From: SZAS-103 sp038316385
GTDB taxonomy: Bacteria > Pseudomonadota > Gammaproteobacteria > Xanthomonadales > Xanthomonadaceae
Reading direction: 5' to 3'
Length of the DNA: 64,000 nucleotides
Assembly: GCA_038316385.1 (NCBI GenBank)
Contig: JBBQAN010000007.1
Span: 1 to 64,000, forward strand
The notes below the pieces were generated by a model. The model saw only the letters and a list, made by a program, of their open reading frames with translations, made no database searches and was not told where the DNA came from. Numbering within the stretch: the stretch's first letter is position 1; every line of letters begins with the position of its first letter. Positions 16,874 to 26,242 of this stretch are shown in pieces. The translations under genes and the position numbers were made by a program.

Positions 16874-18106
16874 ATGAAACCTCTCGTTCAACAGCTAAGC
16901 GTTGCCACCCTGCTCACCAGAGCCGGCGACTTGCGAGCTGCCACTGCCGCCATCCAGACGGTACTCGCCCGGGCGCCCGCAATGAATGCTCGGCCGTCAG
17001 CCGCCAGTACGGAAGTCCGCATTCCGGACGTTACCTTGCGGACGTGCGAAATTTTCGACGCAAAAGCGGCGCCCCCGGCGCTGATTTTGGAGCACGCATC
17101 ATTCAACGATGAGCCCGTCGTCGAGCCAGCACCTGAGGCAACAGTGCGCGCTCGTCATGCGGATCGAGGACTTTTTTTGCGTGGCACGCATGCCGATGCG
17201 TACGGCGTTCGCGCCTACCGCCTGTATGTGCCGCCCAATTCCCACGGCCGGCAATTACCTTTGATCGTGATGCTGCACGGTTGCACGCAAGATCCGGAAA
17301 CATTCGCCGCCGGCACCGGCATGAACGATGCCGCGCTGGCGCAAGGATTCTTCGTGCTGTATCCAGCGCAGGCGCAGTCCGCCAATGCAAACCGTTGCTG
17401 GAACTGGTTCGAACCAGAGCATCAGCGACGCGATGCCGGCGAACCTGCATTGATCGCCGGAATGACCCAAGCCATTGTCCGCGAATACACAATCGACCCG
17501 CAGCGCATTTATGTGGCAGGCCTTTCTGCCGGCGGCGCAATGGCTGCAATCCTCGGCGATGCCTATCCCGATCTTTACGCCGCAGTCGGCGTGCATTCCG
17601 GACTCGCCACCGGCGCTGCGCGCGATATAGGCACTGCGTTCGCGGCAATGCATGGAGGTTCTAGCGCGCTACCGGCAATGCCGGGCAAATTACGGCCGCG
17701 CGCGCTGCGTATTCCGCAAGCCGATGTCGAGCTCAGCAGGCCGACTCGCCGCGCCAGCGCGCCGCCGACGATCGTTTTCCATGGTGATCGCGATCAGACC
17801 GTGCATGCGAGCAACGGCGAGAACGTCGTTGCCGCATGCATGAACTCGGCAGCGAATGCTCGGGCGTGGGCGCATGACGCAGCCGAACACGAACGTCGGC
17901 GATCCGGGAAAGGCCGCGAATACACACGTCGATTGCATCGCAACGCGAGCGGTCGCGTGCTGTCCGAACACTGGGTCGTGCACTCAGCCGGACATGCGTG
18001 GTCGGGCGGGCGCGCGGAAGGATCGTATACCGATCCGAGCGGCCCCGATGCGACTGGCGAGATGGTGCGTTTCTTTCTCGCCAATCCGGCCCCTGCAGTT
18101 CATTGA
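16874..18106 (+). CDS. PHB depolymerase family esterase
   Basis: This 410-residue alpha/beta hydrolase is of the LpqC/PhaZ-like esterase family. The core starts near residue 115 with YRLYVPPNSHGRQLPLIVML and HGCTQDPETFAAGTGMN, the nucleophile is in GLSAGGAMA (Ser about 218), the acid in FHGDRDQTVH and the histidine in SAGHAWSGG (about 373). The first 110 residues are unrelated, Ala-rich and without a clear signal peptide. I chose the ATG at 16874 because the AGGG at 16864-16867 is properly spaced from it; an ATG at 16868 is too close. It probably hydrolyses short polyhydroxyalkanoate or similar esters. Confidence 0.87.
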   Translation: MKPLVQQLSVATLLTRAGDLRAATAAIQTVLARAPAMNARPSAASTEVRIPDVTLRTCEIFDAKAAPPALILEHASFNDEPVVEPAPEATVRARHADRGLFLRGTHADAYGVRAYRLYVPPNSHGRQLPLIVMLHGCTQDPETFAAGTGMNDAALAQGFFVLYPAQAQSANANRCWNWFEPEHQRRDAGEPALIAGMTQAIVREYTIDPQRIYVAGLSAGGAMAAILGDAYPDLYAAVGVHSGLATGAARDIGTAFAAMHGGSSALPAMPGKLRPRALRIPQADVELSRPTRRASAPPTIVFHGDRDQTVHASNGENVVAACMNSAANARAWAHDAAEHERRRSGKGREYTRRLHRNASGRVLSEHWVVHSAGHAWSGGRAEGSYTDPSGPDATGEMVRFFLANPAPAVH

Positions 18107-18244
18107 AGCGCGGTTTGCCGGTGCTGGATGTGCGAGTTTTGTACCGATCCGGTAGAGCTTTCAGAAGCTTGCAACTCTTTATCGTATTCGCGCGCACGGA
18201 TTGAGATTGGGAATGCTGGACGACTGCGGATTCCGCATCACCAC

Positions 18245-18751
18245 TCAACCGTCGGGGTAGTGCACCGACCGAACGCAGTAGTGCGCAGGACCTGTGGGAA
18301 GCACCACCTCGAACACATCGCCGGTGCGTTTCTTCATCACCGCGCGCGCAAGCGGCGAATCGATGCTGATATGGCCGGCTTTCGCATCGGTTTCGTCCGG
18401 GCCGACGATGCAATAGCTCGTCACGACTCCGTTTTCGAGATCCTCGATCGCGAAGCGTGCGCCGAAAAAAATCATGTCTGGATCGGTCGGCGTCTGTTCG
18501 ATGACCTTGAGCGACGGTAATCGCTTGCTCAGGTAACGCACCCGCCGGTCGATCTCGCCAAGTTGCTTCTTGCGATAAGTGTATTCGGCATTTTCGGAAC
18601 GATCGCCTTCGGCCGCCGCCGCCGCGAGCGCGGCGACGACTTCCGGTCGTTTGCGTTTCCAGAGTTCATCGAGTTCGGCACGCAAACGCTGGTAACCATC
18701 GCGCGTGATGATTGCGCTCGAATGCGGTGGAGGCGGGCGCCAGCGAGACAT
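18245..18751 (-). CDS. greB: Transcription elongation factor GreB
   Basis: This 168-residue factor stimulates transcript cleavage by backtracked RNA polymerase. The N-terminal coiled coil carries ITRDGYQRLRAELDELWKRK and the conserved acidic tip AEGDRSENAEYTYRKKQL, followed by the GreB-type RRVRYLSKRLPSLKVI. The C-terminal FKBP-like domain ends with DSPLARAVMKKRTGDVFEVV. The length and the RRVRYL block favour GreB over GreA. It begins 1 base after the stop of the upstream membrane protein gene, so the two are probably cotranscribed. Confidence 0.92.
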   Translation of the reverse strand: MSRWRPPPPHSSAIITRDGYQRLRAELDELWKRKRPEVVAALAAAAAEGDRSENAEYTYRKKQLGEIDRRVRYLSKRLPSLKVIEQTPTDPDMIFFGARFAIEDLENGVVTSYCIVGPDETDAKAGHISIDSPLARAVMKKRTGDVFEVVLPTGPAHYCVRSVHYPDG

Positions 18752-18752
18752 C

Positions 18753-20126
18753 TCAGTGCGGAGGATCGTTTCGCATGGGCTTCGCGCCCGGCAGTCGGCT
18801 CGACAATGCATCGAGCGTCGCGAGTTGCTTCAGCACTTCATCGAGCATCGCTCGATCCGTGCAGCAATCGGCAGCGGCATCCAACACTGCACGTGCACCG
18901 GCGATGTCGGAATGTCGCTCCATCATCAGTCTCGATGCGATCAAGGCATTCTCCGGGATCTCAGGATCGCGCGGATTGCGCAGCTGAAAATCCCGCAACA
19001 GTGCGAGTACCAGGTCGGGTTGACCAACGCGTTCGGCTGCGCGTGCGAGTTGCGTGGTCTGTTGCGCAGCAGATGGGCGGAATTGCGCATCGCGTGCGAG
19101 CGCATCGCGCAGCAAGGTCAACGCTTCGCGTTCGTTGCCGCCGACCAGCAATGCGCTGATGCGCGATTTCGCGTGCGCGAGCAGAGCCGCGTCGTCGCCG
19201 ATCTTCGCAAGCAGTTCGCGATAACGCGCGTGCATTGCCGGTGAGGTGTGCGGTTCGCTGGCAAGGCAGTCGCGAAGTACACATGCAGCGCCGGCATGAT
19301 CTGCATCCGCCACGAGTTCGTCGACGTGTTTCAACAGCGGCGCATGCCGATCTTCCGGCCGCAGCGTGGTTTCAGGAGTCGGCACGAAGTCGAGCGCGTG
19401 GGAATGCACAAACACCATCCGGCCTTGCAAATGGAAATACACCACGATCGCGTAGAACATCACGAAGCCGGCGAGCATCTGGCCTACGATTACGACAAAC
19501 CAGTTGCCAAGGAACGCACCCGCGACTTGCTGCGCGCCGCCGAGACTGATGCCCGAGGCCACGACCAGGACGTATGTCCTGCTGGCGGCGATGATTCCGG
19601 TGACGAAGTGCTGCACCACGCCCAAGCCAAGTCCAGCTGCAATCAGGAGGACATAGGCCGGGCCGAGTCGAGAGATCACCACTAGCAGGCGGCCTGGATT
19701 GAGTGCCGATACGACGTTGCGGTTCATCGCTGTCGTCAGTGTCATCACCGGTTGCAGGCACGCGATCAATCCAATACCGAGCCAGCGTAGACCGGCGATC
19801 TCGACGCGCATGTCGAGCCACCATTGACACACAGAGAAGATCAACTGGAGGATCAGTAGCGCCCAGCCAATGCCGGTGGATCCGCTTGCGAATTCCGGCG
19901 CGGTGGTCGAGCCATTGGAGCTGCGCTCGAAGACTTCCACCGCGTAGTGGTAGGCCGCAGCCCAGACGATCAACTGGATCAGGATGCCGGCCAGCGGCGC
20001 GATCGTCAGCAACATGCCTAGCGACAGCGCAATGAGCATCGTCAGCGACGCGGACTGCAGCGGATAACGCAGGATCGCGATGGCGTCGAGGATTTCGGCT
20101 GACCTATCGAGGCGGTGCGCGGTCAT
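18753..20126 (-). CDS. Membrane protein with C-terminal TPR-like helical domain, function unknown
   Basis: The protein has 457 residues. Residues 1-235 contain about six hydrophobic segments (for example LTMLIALSLGMLLTIAPLAG and NWFVVIVGQMLAGFVMFYAI). From about 260 to 457 the sequence is soluble and helical, with TPR-like units such as HAGAACVLRDCLASEP and ERVGQPDLVLALLRDFQL. I recognise no catalytic motif. A protein with this plan could tether a protein-binding platform to the inner membrane. It lies between the HerA-like ATPase and greB on the same strand, 16 bases after the former. Confidence 0.6.
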   Translation of the reverse strand: MTAHRLDRSAEILDAIAILRYPLQSASLTMLIALSLGMLLTIAPLAGILIQLIVWAAAYHYAVEVFERSSNGSTTAPEFASGSTGIGWALLILQLIFSVCQWWLDMRVEIAGLRWLGIGLIACLQPVMTLTTAMNRNVVSALNPGRLLVVISRLGPAYVLLIAAGLGLGVVQHFVTGIIAASRTYVLVVASGISLGGAQQVAGAFLGNWFVVIVGQMLAGFVMFYAIVVYFHLQGRMVFVHSHALDFVPTPETTLRPEDRHAPLLKHVDELVADADHAGAACVLRDCLASEPHTSPAMHARYRELLAKIGDDAALLAHAKSRISALLVGGNEREALTLLRDALARDAQFRPSAAQQTTQLARAAERVGQPDLVLALLRDFQLRNPRDPEIPENALIASRLMMERHSDIAGARAVLDAAADCCTDRAMLDEVLKQLATLDALSSRLPGAKPMRNDPPH

Positions 20127-20142
20127 TCGCTCACGCGGACTG

Positions 20143-21681
20143 TTAACGCCGCCTGCCGCCCATGATGCCGCCGAGAACGCCGCGCAGGATTTGCCGCCCG
20201 ACCTGGCTGCCGATCGTGCGCGCGGTCTGCTTGGCCATGCTTTCGACGATACCCTGGCGGCGATCGGTGCCGAACATCCAGTCCTTCATCGTCTGCCCGA
20301 TGCCACTGCCAGCCGTCGCCGCAGGCGCGTTCGCCGCACCAGCAGACGACGATGCATGTGCAGCATCCTGCGCGGGAACATCGTGGCGCTGCGCGAGCAG
20401 TTCAGCAGCCGATTCCCGATTGATGGCGTTGTCGTACTTGCCGCCGACAGGACTTCGCGAACGCACTGTCGCGCGTTCGGCATCGGTGATCGCGCCCATC
20501 CGGCAATGCGGCGGGCTGATCAGCGTGCGCTCGACGGGCATCGGGATGCCTTTGTCCTGCAACATCGAAGCCAGTGCTTCGCCGACGCCGAGTTGCGAGA
20601 TCACTTTTGCAACGTCGAGCTTCGGATTCGGCACGAAGGTTTGCGCGGCGGTGTTCACTGCTTTCTGGTCGCGCGGCGTGAACGCGCGCAGCGCGAACTG
20701 CACGCGGTTGCCGAGCTGGCCGAGGATGTTGTCGGGCACGTCGTCGGGGAACTGCGAACAGAAATACACGCCGACGCCTTTCGAGCGGATGATGCGCACG
20801 ACCTGTTCCACGCGTTGCTGCAACGGCGGCGGCGCATCGTCGAACAGCAAATGCGCTTCGTCGAAGAAAAACACGAGTTTCGGTTGGTCGAGGTCGCCGA
20901 CCTCGGGCAATTTTTCAAACAGTTCCGACAGCATCCACAACAGGAAGGTCGAATACAGCTTCGGCTGCATGATCAATTTGTCGGCGGCGAGGATGTTGAC
21001 GATGCCGCGTCCGCTCATGTCCTGGCGCATGAAATCGGCGAGGTCGAGCGCCGGCTCGCCGAAGAACTTGTCGCCACCTTGTTGTTCGATCTGCAGCAGC
21101 CCGCGCTGGATCGCACCGACCGATGTGGTGCTGATCAGCCCGTACTTCCCCGAGACTTCAGCGCGATTTTCCGAACAGTGATTCAATAGAGCGCGCAGGT
21201 CGTCGAGGTCGAGCAGCAGCAAGCCGTTATCGTCGGCGAACTTGAACACGACTTCCAGCACGCCTTCCTGGGTATCGTTGAGATCGAGGATGCGCGCGAG
21301 CAGGGTTGGCCCCATCTCGCTGACTGTGGTGCGCACTGGATGGCCCGAGGTGCCGAAGATGTCCCAGAACACCACCGGGCTTGCTTCCGCGCGCCAATCG
21401 GGAATGCCGATCTGGGCAATGCGCTGGTTGACCTTATCGCTCGCCACGCCGGCCACCGCCAGCCCGGCGACATCGCCTTTCACATCCGCCATGAACACCG
21501 GTACGCCGAGTCGCGAAAAGCCTTCGGCCATCACCAGCAGCGATACCGTCTTGCCGGTTCCGGTCGCGCCGGCGACAAGGCCATGACGATTGCCATAGCG
21601 TGGCAGCAAGAAAACCTGCTCGCCACTGGCGTCGGTGATGCTCTTGCCGATCAGGATGCCGTCGTTTGCCGCTGGACTCAT
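20143..21681 (-). CDS. HerA-like helicase/ATPase (DUF853 family)
   Basis: The protein has 512 residues. The Walker A motif GATGTGKT is at 38-45, preceded by LPRYGNRHGLVAG, and the Walker B region KLVFFFDEAHLLF is near 268-280. These and FMADVKGDVAGLAVAG are typical of DUF853, annotated as helicase HerA-like. The C-terminal 80 residues are Ala/Ser-rich and end in a Gly/Arg tail (GGIMGGRRR). The role in bacteria is not established; the fold is that of hexameric DNA-translocating ATPases. The ATG at 21681 gives the usual short N-terminus. Confidence 0.87.
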   Translation of the reverse strand: MSPAANDGILIGKSITDASGEQVFLLPRYGNRHGLVAGATGTGKTVSLLVMAEGFSRLGVPVFMADVKGDVAGLAVAGVASDKVNQRIAQIGIPDWRAEASPVVFWDIFGTSGHPVRTTVSEMGPTLLARILDLNDTQEGVLEVVFKFADDNGLLLLDLDDLRALLNHCSENRAEVSGKYGLISTTSVGAIQRGLLQIEQQGGDKFFGEPALDLADFMRQDMSGRGIVNILAADKLIMQPKLYSTFLLWMLSELFEKLPEVGDLDQPKLVFFFDEAHLLFDDAPPPLQQRVEQVVRIIRSKGVGVYFCSQFPDDVPDNILGQLGNRVQFALRAFTPRDQKAVNTAAQTFVPNPKLDVAKVISQLGVGEALASMLQDKGIPMPVERTLISPPHCRMGAITDAERATVRSRSPVGGKYDNAINRESAAELLAQRHDVPAQDAAHASSSAGAANAPAATAGSGIGQTMKDWMFGTDRRQGIVESMAKQTARTIGSQVGRQILRGVLGGIMGGRRR

Positions 21682-21834
21682 GCTGCTCTCCGCTGCGATG
21701 GGCTTGCCGATTGCTTTACTGGCCGATTCTAGTCGCGCAAGACTAAGCACGATACCGGTTGCCCGCGAGCGATGCGATGGTTAGGCTGCGGGAGTCGAAT
21801 CCCCATCTGATAAATCTCCGTCCTTTACCAGGGA

Positions 21835-23385
21835 ATGTCCATGCGCCGTTACGCCGTTCTGCTGTGCACTTGCGCACTCGCCGCCTGCGCGACTACCCAG
21901 CCCACGATGACGACGCATTCGCGCAGTCCGCGCACCGGCATTCCGGCCGTGGACGCCTTGTATGTGCGCCTCGACGCCGATACTGCGCGCTACAACGCGG
22001 GTGTGGACAGCATCGCGCGCGGCGATACGGATGCCGGTCGCAGCGCGATCGCGTCGTCCAGCAACGATCTGCTGGACGCGGCGAGCAAATGCCAGGGCAC
22101 GCCGCCGTGCGACAGCAGCCGCTTCATGGCCGCATACGATGCGCTGCTAAAACGCCAGTCCAGTGAGTTGAACAACGAGGGCGAGGGTTTCGCTGCGGTC
22201 GAGGACAACGGAAATACCGCATCGTCGGCGCCGCCGAAGGGATCGCCGGTGATCGCCAACCTGCCAGCCGCATCGCGCCCGGTCGCGATGCTCAAGGGCC
22301 GCGATCTGCGCGAGATCATTACCCTCAACGAGCCGATGAAAGCCGCATTGACCGACTGGCTGACGTCCAATCGCGCGCAACTGATCGACGCCTGGGAAAA
22401 CTATCAATACATGCGTCAGCTGGTGTGGCCCGAGTACCAACGCGAGGGACTGCCAGAGGCATTGCTGTTCGGCATCATGGCGCAGGAGTCCGGCGGCAAG
22501 GTGCATGCGGTGTCGCGCTCGGGCGCGGCGGGATTGCTGCAATTCATGCCCGCGACCGGCGCGCGCTACGGGCTAGGCTATTCCAACGGCTTCGACACGC
22601 GCTACGATCCGACGCTCGCCACGCGCGCGAACGTGCAGTATTTCAACGAGCGCTTCGCCGAACTCGGCAACAATCTCGAACTCGCGGTCGCGGCCTATAA
22701 CGGTGGCGAAGGCCGCGTTGCGCGTTTGTACTCCAGCACCGGTGGCAAGGGCTTCTGGGATCCGGAAGTCTATGGTCAGCTTCCACCGGAGACGCGCGAC
22801 TATGTGCCGCGCGTGCTTGCCGCAGCGTGGCTGTTCCTCAACGCCAAGGATTACGGCCTGCAGTTTCCGCGCGTGAATGCGGGCGAACCGCAGCAACTCA
22901 CGCTCGCGCGCGGCACCTCGCTCAACGAGCTCACGATCTGCCTCGGCAACAACGGCGTGCGTGACGGCTGGTTCCGCGCGTTGCGCAACCTCAACCCGCG
23001 CTACGATCCGCACGATGCGATTGCGGCCGGCACCGTGCTGCGCGTGCCGCCGTACGTGATGCACCTGTACCGCGCGAATTGCATCGACAACAACACGCGC
23101 GCGCAGATGGCATCTGATCTTTCCGCTGCGCGCAAGCCGGTCTTCATCGCACCGCCGCCACCGCCGGTCGCGTCATTCCGCATGGACGAACAGCCGCACA
23201 CGCGCGATCACGACAAGGGCAGGGGAACAGGCAGCTACACCGTCGGCCGCGGCGATACGCTCGGTGAAATCGCCGACCGCATGGGTTGCGACGAACAAGA
23301 GCTCGCGCACGCGAACCGCATCAAGCGGCCCTACACGTTACGGAAGGGTCAGAAGATCAGATTGGTGGGTTGCTCGCGGCGTTGA
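21835..23385 (+). CDS. mltD: Membrane-bound lytic murein transglycosylase D
   Basis: This 516-residue lipoprotein (lipobox LAAC, Cys18) cleaves peptidoglycan glycan strands with formation of 1,6-anhydro-muramic ends. The SLT domain begins around residue 215 with LPEALLFGIMAQESGGKVHA (catalytic Glu in QES) and continues SRSGAAGLLQFMPATGARYG and LAVAAYNGGEGRV. A LysM-like peptidoglycan-binding domain, SYTVGRGDTLGEIADRMGC, is near the C-terminus and ends with LRKGQKIRLVG. The gene is divergent from the HerA-like gene. Confidence 0.93.
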   Translation: MSMRRYAVLLCTCALAACATTQPTMTTHSRSPRTGIPAVDALYVRLDADTARYNAGVDSIARGDTDAGRSAIASSSNDLLDAASKCQGTPPCDSSRFMAAYDALLKRQSSELNNEGEGFAAVEDNGNTASSAPPKGSPVIANLPAASRPVAMLKGRDLREIITLNEPMKAALTDWLTSNRAQLIDAWENYQYMRQLVWPEYQREGLPEALLFGIMAQESGGKVHAVSRSGAAGLLQFMPATGARYGLGYSNGFDTRYDPTLATRANVQYFNERFAELGNNLELAVAAYNGGEGRVARLYSSTGGKGFWDPEVYGQLPPETRDYVPRVLAAAWLFLNAKDYGLQFPRVNAGEPQQLTLARGTSLNELTICLGNNGVRDGWFRALRNLNPRYDPHDAIAAGTVLRVPPYVMHLYRANCIDNNTRAQMASDLSAARKPVFIAPPPPPVASFRMDEQPHTRDHDKGRGTGSYTVGRGDTLGEIADRMGCDEQELAHANRIKRPYTLRKGQKIRLVGCSRR

Positions 23386-23440
23386 TCTGTTTTTTTATCC
23401 TGAAGATCAGCGGCGTTTTCAAACGCTTCGCGTCCGAGCC

Positions 23441-23644
23441 ACTTTCTTTGCGTGTCCAAGGAAACGTGGCCAAAGAAAAGACACCCCGGCGATTGCGCTT
23501 TCAGCACATTTGACCGCCATGGATGGGGAAATGCCGAAAACGGAGGAGTCGGCCTGTCCTCCAGGTTCGCGCGTGGCGTCGGGTCGTTTCGACGGCACAT
23601 ACCGGCGCAAATAGTTTTGATTACTTTTCCCGAAAGAAAAGTAA
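23441..23644. repeat. Intergenic structured repeat element between mltD and psd
   Basis: The 295-base gap between the convergent mltD and psd genes holds no credible gene. Its left part carries CTTTCTTTG (23442-23450) facing CAAAGAAAAG (23471-23480), and its right end is a perfect 9-base stem TTACTTTTC / GAAAAGTAA with a 6-base loop (23621-23644). Sequences with these AT-rich ends and a CCATGG core recur between genes in Xanthomonadaceae as I recall them. The terminal hairpin may also stop transcription from both sides. Confidence 0.5.
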
Positions 23645-23680
23645 CTCGCGCGTCCAGCGCACGAAAGCTCCGCTGTCAGA

Positions 23681-24523
23681 TCAGTTGATTGTTCCCAATC
23701 GTTGACCAAGCCGCACAGCCTGCTCAGGCACTAACGAACGATCCAGTTCCACACGATCCTTCGGCAACAACACAATCACCGTCGACCCATAATTGAACCG
23801 CGCCATCTCGGCGAAGCGATCGATCGTGATGCCCTTGCCGCGCCAGTCCTTGCGTACGATCTTCGACGCATACTTCGGAATCTCGATACCGCTCCAGACC
23901 GTTTCCACGCCGGACACCAGCACCGCGCCGACCATTACCAGGCACATCGGGCCGAAGTCGGTGTCGAAGTGGCAGACCAGCCGCTCGTTGCGCGCGAACA
24001 AGCGCGGGATCGCCTGCACCGCGAACGGGGCGACGCTGAAGATGCGGCCGGGGACGTGCAGGGTTTCGCGCAAGGTGCCGGTCCACGGCATGTGCACGCG
24101 ATGGTAATCGCGCGGCGCGAGGTACACGGTTGCGAACAGGCCGTCGTCGAAGGGTTTGGCGGCATCCGCGTCGCCGAGCAATTCGGCGGCGGTGTAACTC
24201 TGGCCCTTGGCCTGAAAAATCCTGCCTGACTCGATGCGTCCCAACTGGCTGATGCGTCCATCAGCCGGCATCAGCAACGCACGTGGATCCGGATCGGCTA
24301 TGCGCGCGCCGGACTTCAATGCGCGCGTGAAAAATGCGCCGAAGCTCGGATACGCATGCGGGTCGGGTTGCGTGGCTTCGGCCATGTTCACGTCAAAGCG
24401 ACGCACGACGAGATCGATCAACCAGTTCTTCCACGGCCGCCAGCGCCAGCTCGCCGCATACAACGCGAGGCGCGACAGCAGCCGGTGCGGCAGGATGTAT
24501 TGCAGGACGACTCCGGGCCGCAT
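23681..24523 (-). CDS. psd: Phosphatidylserine decarboxylase
   Basis: This 280-residue membrane-associated enzyme makes phosphatidylethanolamine. The pattern PYSFGAFFTR-like (AYPSFGAFFTRAL), LLMPADGRISQLG, YLAPRDYHRVHMPW and VGAVLVSGVETVW is standard. The C-terminal self-cleavage site is present in FNYGSTVIVLLP, where the bond before Ser is cut to form the pyruvoyl group. The usual family sequence is FxxGSTV, so the site is intact. The gene begins 2 bases after the SCO1-like stop, on the same strand. Confidence 0.95.
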   Translation of the reverse strand: MRPGVVLQYILPHRLLSRLALYAASWRWRPWKNWLIDLVVRRFDVNMAEATQPDPHAYPSFGAFFTRALKSGARIADPDPRALLMPADGRISQLGRIESGRIFQAKGQSYTAAELLGDADAAKPFDDGLFATVYLAPRDYHRVHMPWTGTLRETLHVPGRIFSVAPFAVQAIPRLFARNERLVCHFDTDFGPMCLVMVGAVLVSGVETVWSGIEIPKYASKIVRKDWRGKGITIDRFAEMARFNYGSTVIVLLPKDRVELDRSLVPEQAVRLGQRLGTIN

Positions 24524-24525
24524 TT

Positions 24526-25227
24526 TCAGTGCGTTCCGGCGGGCGAGGATTCGGCAAGAGTTTTCATGTCGGCGCCGATCGCGGCCGGATTGAACGGTGG
24601 CCGGATCAGCCCTGCCATGTTGCCGTCAGGATCGAGCAGCGACACAGATGCGGAATGATCGATCGTGTAGTCCTTGCCGTCAGCGGTCGGCACCTTCATG
24701 TAAACCATGCCGAGGCTGCGCGCGAAGCTCGCCAACGTTTTTTCGTCGGCGGTCGCGCCGATGATGTCCTTGCCGAAGTAGTGCGCGTATTCGCCGACAT
24801 GTTGCGGCGTATCCCGGTCGGGATCGACCGACACGAACAGCACCCGCGGCTTGATCGCCGCAGGCAATGCAGCCCAGGATTTCGCCGCCTGCCCGAGGCT
24901 TTGCAGCGTGGTCGGGCAAACATCCGGGCAGCGTGTGAAGCCGAGGAAGACCAGCGTCCAGTGGCCCTGCATCGTCGCGGACGTGATCGCACTGCCGTCG
25001 GATGCGTTGAGTTTATACGGCGTCAATGTGCGTGTTCCGGGGAACAGCGTAACTGCGCGAATCGCGGGAAGTTCGGCAGGCTGCGACGGCGGGAAATGCG
25101 TCTGCGCGGCCCATAGGCCGAGCCCGGCGGCAAGCGCAGCGGCAAGCACGTAAAACGTTGCGTGCCGAATCGCACCATGCATGTGCCGGCGCGCCATTAG
25201 GGCAGAAGTCTTTGTCAGGAAGGTCAT
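24526..25227 (-). CDS. SCO1/SenC family copper chaperone-like protein
   Basis: This 233-residue membrane-anchored thioredoxin-fold protein has an uncleaved or signal-like helix at about 17-35 (ATFYVLAAALAAGLGLW). The metal-binding motif is CPDVC near residues 100-104 in FTRCPDVCPTTLQSLG, and the conserved histidine is in TIDHSASVSLLDPDG near residue 188. SCO proteins deliver copper to the CuA centre of cytochrome c oxidase or act as thiol reductases. The ATG at 25225-25227 follows a perfect TATAAT box; the longer frame upstream crosses the promoter. Confidence 0.9.
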   Translation of the reverse strand: MTFLTKTSALMARRHMHGAIRHATFYVLAAALAAGLGLWAAQTHFPPSQPAELPAIRAVTLFPGTRTLTPYKLNASDGSAITSATMQGHWTLVFLGFTRCPDVCPTTLQSLGQAAKSWAALPAAIKPRVLFVSVDPDRDTPQHVGEYAHYFGKDIIGATADEKTLASFARSLGMVYMKVPTADGKDYTIDHSASVSLLDPDGNMAGLIRPPFNPAAIGADMKTLAESSPAGTH

Positions 25228-25233
25228 CGCCGA

Positions 25234-25239
25234 ATTATA
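25234..25239 (-). promoter_or_regulatory. Candidate -10 box for the SCO1-like/psd operon
   Basis: The minus strand reads TATAAT exactly here, 6 bases before the SCO1-like start codon. No good -35 hexamer is visible 16-18 bases upstream. If used, the transcript would be nearly leaderless or start within the first codons, so either the real start is a downstream ATG (several follow, e.g. MARRHMHG) or the box is fortuitous. Confidence 0.3.
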
Positions 25240-25253
25240 GCGGGCGGGGCCGT

Positions 25254-25259
25254 TATACT
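25254..25259 (+). promoter_or_regulatory. Candidate -10 box for prmB
   Basis: TATACT lies 27 bases before the prmB ATG, leaving a leader of about 20 bases. The upstream region is GC-rich with no strong -35. Together with the minus-strand TATAAT it makes a compact divergent promoter. Confidence 0.4.
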
Positions 25260-25286
25260 CGTGCGCCATCCTCCACGCGCAAACGC

Positions 25287-26201
25287 ATGCCCGCCGAACT
25301 TGCCACGATCATCGACCTGATCCGCTATGGCGCGAGCCGTTTCGGCGGCGCCGGGCTGACTTTCGGCCACAGCTACGACAACGCGCTCGACGAAGCCACG
25401 CAACTCGTACTGCATGCGTTGCACCTGCCGCACGACATGAACCCGATCTACGGACAGGCGCGCGTCACCGCAGCGGAGAAAGAATCGGTACTCGCATTGT
25501 TCGATCGACGCATCGGCGAACGCATTCCAGCGGCGTACCTCACCGGCGAAGCGTGGTTCGCCGGATTGAGTTTCAGGACTGATGCGCGCGCGCTGGTGCC
25601 GCGTTCGCCGATTGCCGAATTGATCGAATCGGGCTTCCATCCGTGGCTCGGCGAACTCGAGGTGCAGCGTGCGCTCGACTTGTGCACGGGTTCGGGCTGC
25701 ATCGCGATCGCGATGGCGCATTATAACGCCGACTGGCAGGTCGATGCAGTGGACATCAGCGATGACGCGCTCGCGCTGGCTGAGGAAAACACGATCCGGT
25801 TGCATGCGCCGAACGTGCGCCTGCTGAAGTCAGACTTGTTCGGCGCATTGTTCGGCCAGACCTACGACCTGATCGTCAGCAATCCACCCTACGTCACCCA
25901 TGACGAAGTCGCCGCGCTGCCGCCCGAATATGCGCACGAGCCGGAGCTGGGTTTGCGTGCCGGCGACGATGGCCTCGACCTCGCGTTGAAAATCCTGCGC
26001 GACGCGCCCGAACACTTGAATCAGGAAGGAGTGTTGATCGTCGAAGTCGGCGAAAGCGAGCGCGCACTGGTCGCGTTGCTGCCCGAAATTCCGTTTGCGT
26101 GGATCGAGTTCAAGGTCGGGCAGATGGGCATTTTCGCGGTCGGTCGCGACGATCTGGTCGCGCAGCATGCGCGGATCAAGGAGCTTGCTGATGCGCGTTG
26201 A
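25287..26201 (+). CDS. prmB: 50S ribosomal protein L3 glutamine methyltransferase
   Basis: This 304-residue SAM-dependent methyltransferase modifies a glutamine of ribosomal protein L3. The SAM site is LDLCTGSGCIAIAMA near residues 130-144 and the catalytic NPPY is at 199-202 in SNPPYVTHDE. The N-terminal helical part (AAYLTGEAWFAGLSF, VPRSPIAELI) matches PrmB rather than PrmC. The length is close to the 310 residues of the E. coli protein. The ATG at 25287 is chosen over the longer frame, which crosses the divergent promoter. Confidence 0.93.
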   Translation: MPAELATIIDLIRYGASRFGGAGLTFGHSYDNALDEATQLVLHALHLPHDMNPIYGQARVTAAEKESVLALFDRRIGERIPAAYLTGEAWFAGLSFRTDARALVPRSPIAELIESGFHPWLGELEVQRALDLCTGSGCIAIAMAHYNADWQVDAVDISDDALALAEENTIRLHAPNVRLLKSDLFGALFGQTYDLIVSNPPYVTHDEVAALPPEYAHEPELGLRAGDDGLDLALKILRDAPEHLNQEGVLIVEVGESERALVALLPEIPFAWIEFKVGQMGIFAVGRDDLVAQHARIKELADAR

Positions 26202-26242
26202 GCGCCTGTTCGTGTCAAAGCCGTATCCTGACTGGATACATC

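Noticed and set aside
23452..23688. Short open frames within the mltD-psd gap
   Set aside because: They lie in the repeat element, have no ribosome sites and read like the spurious products of such repeats.
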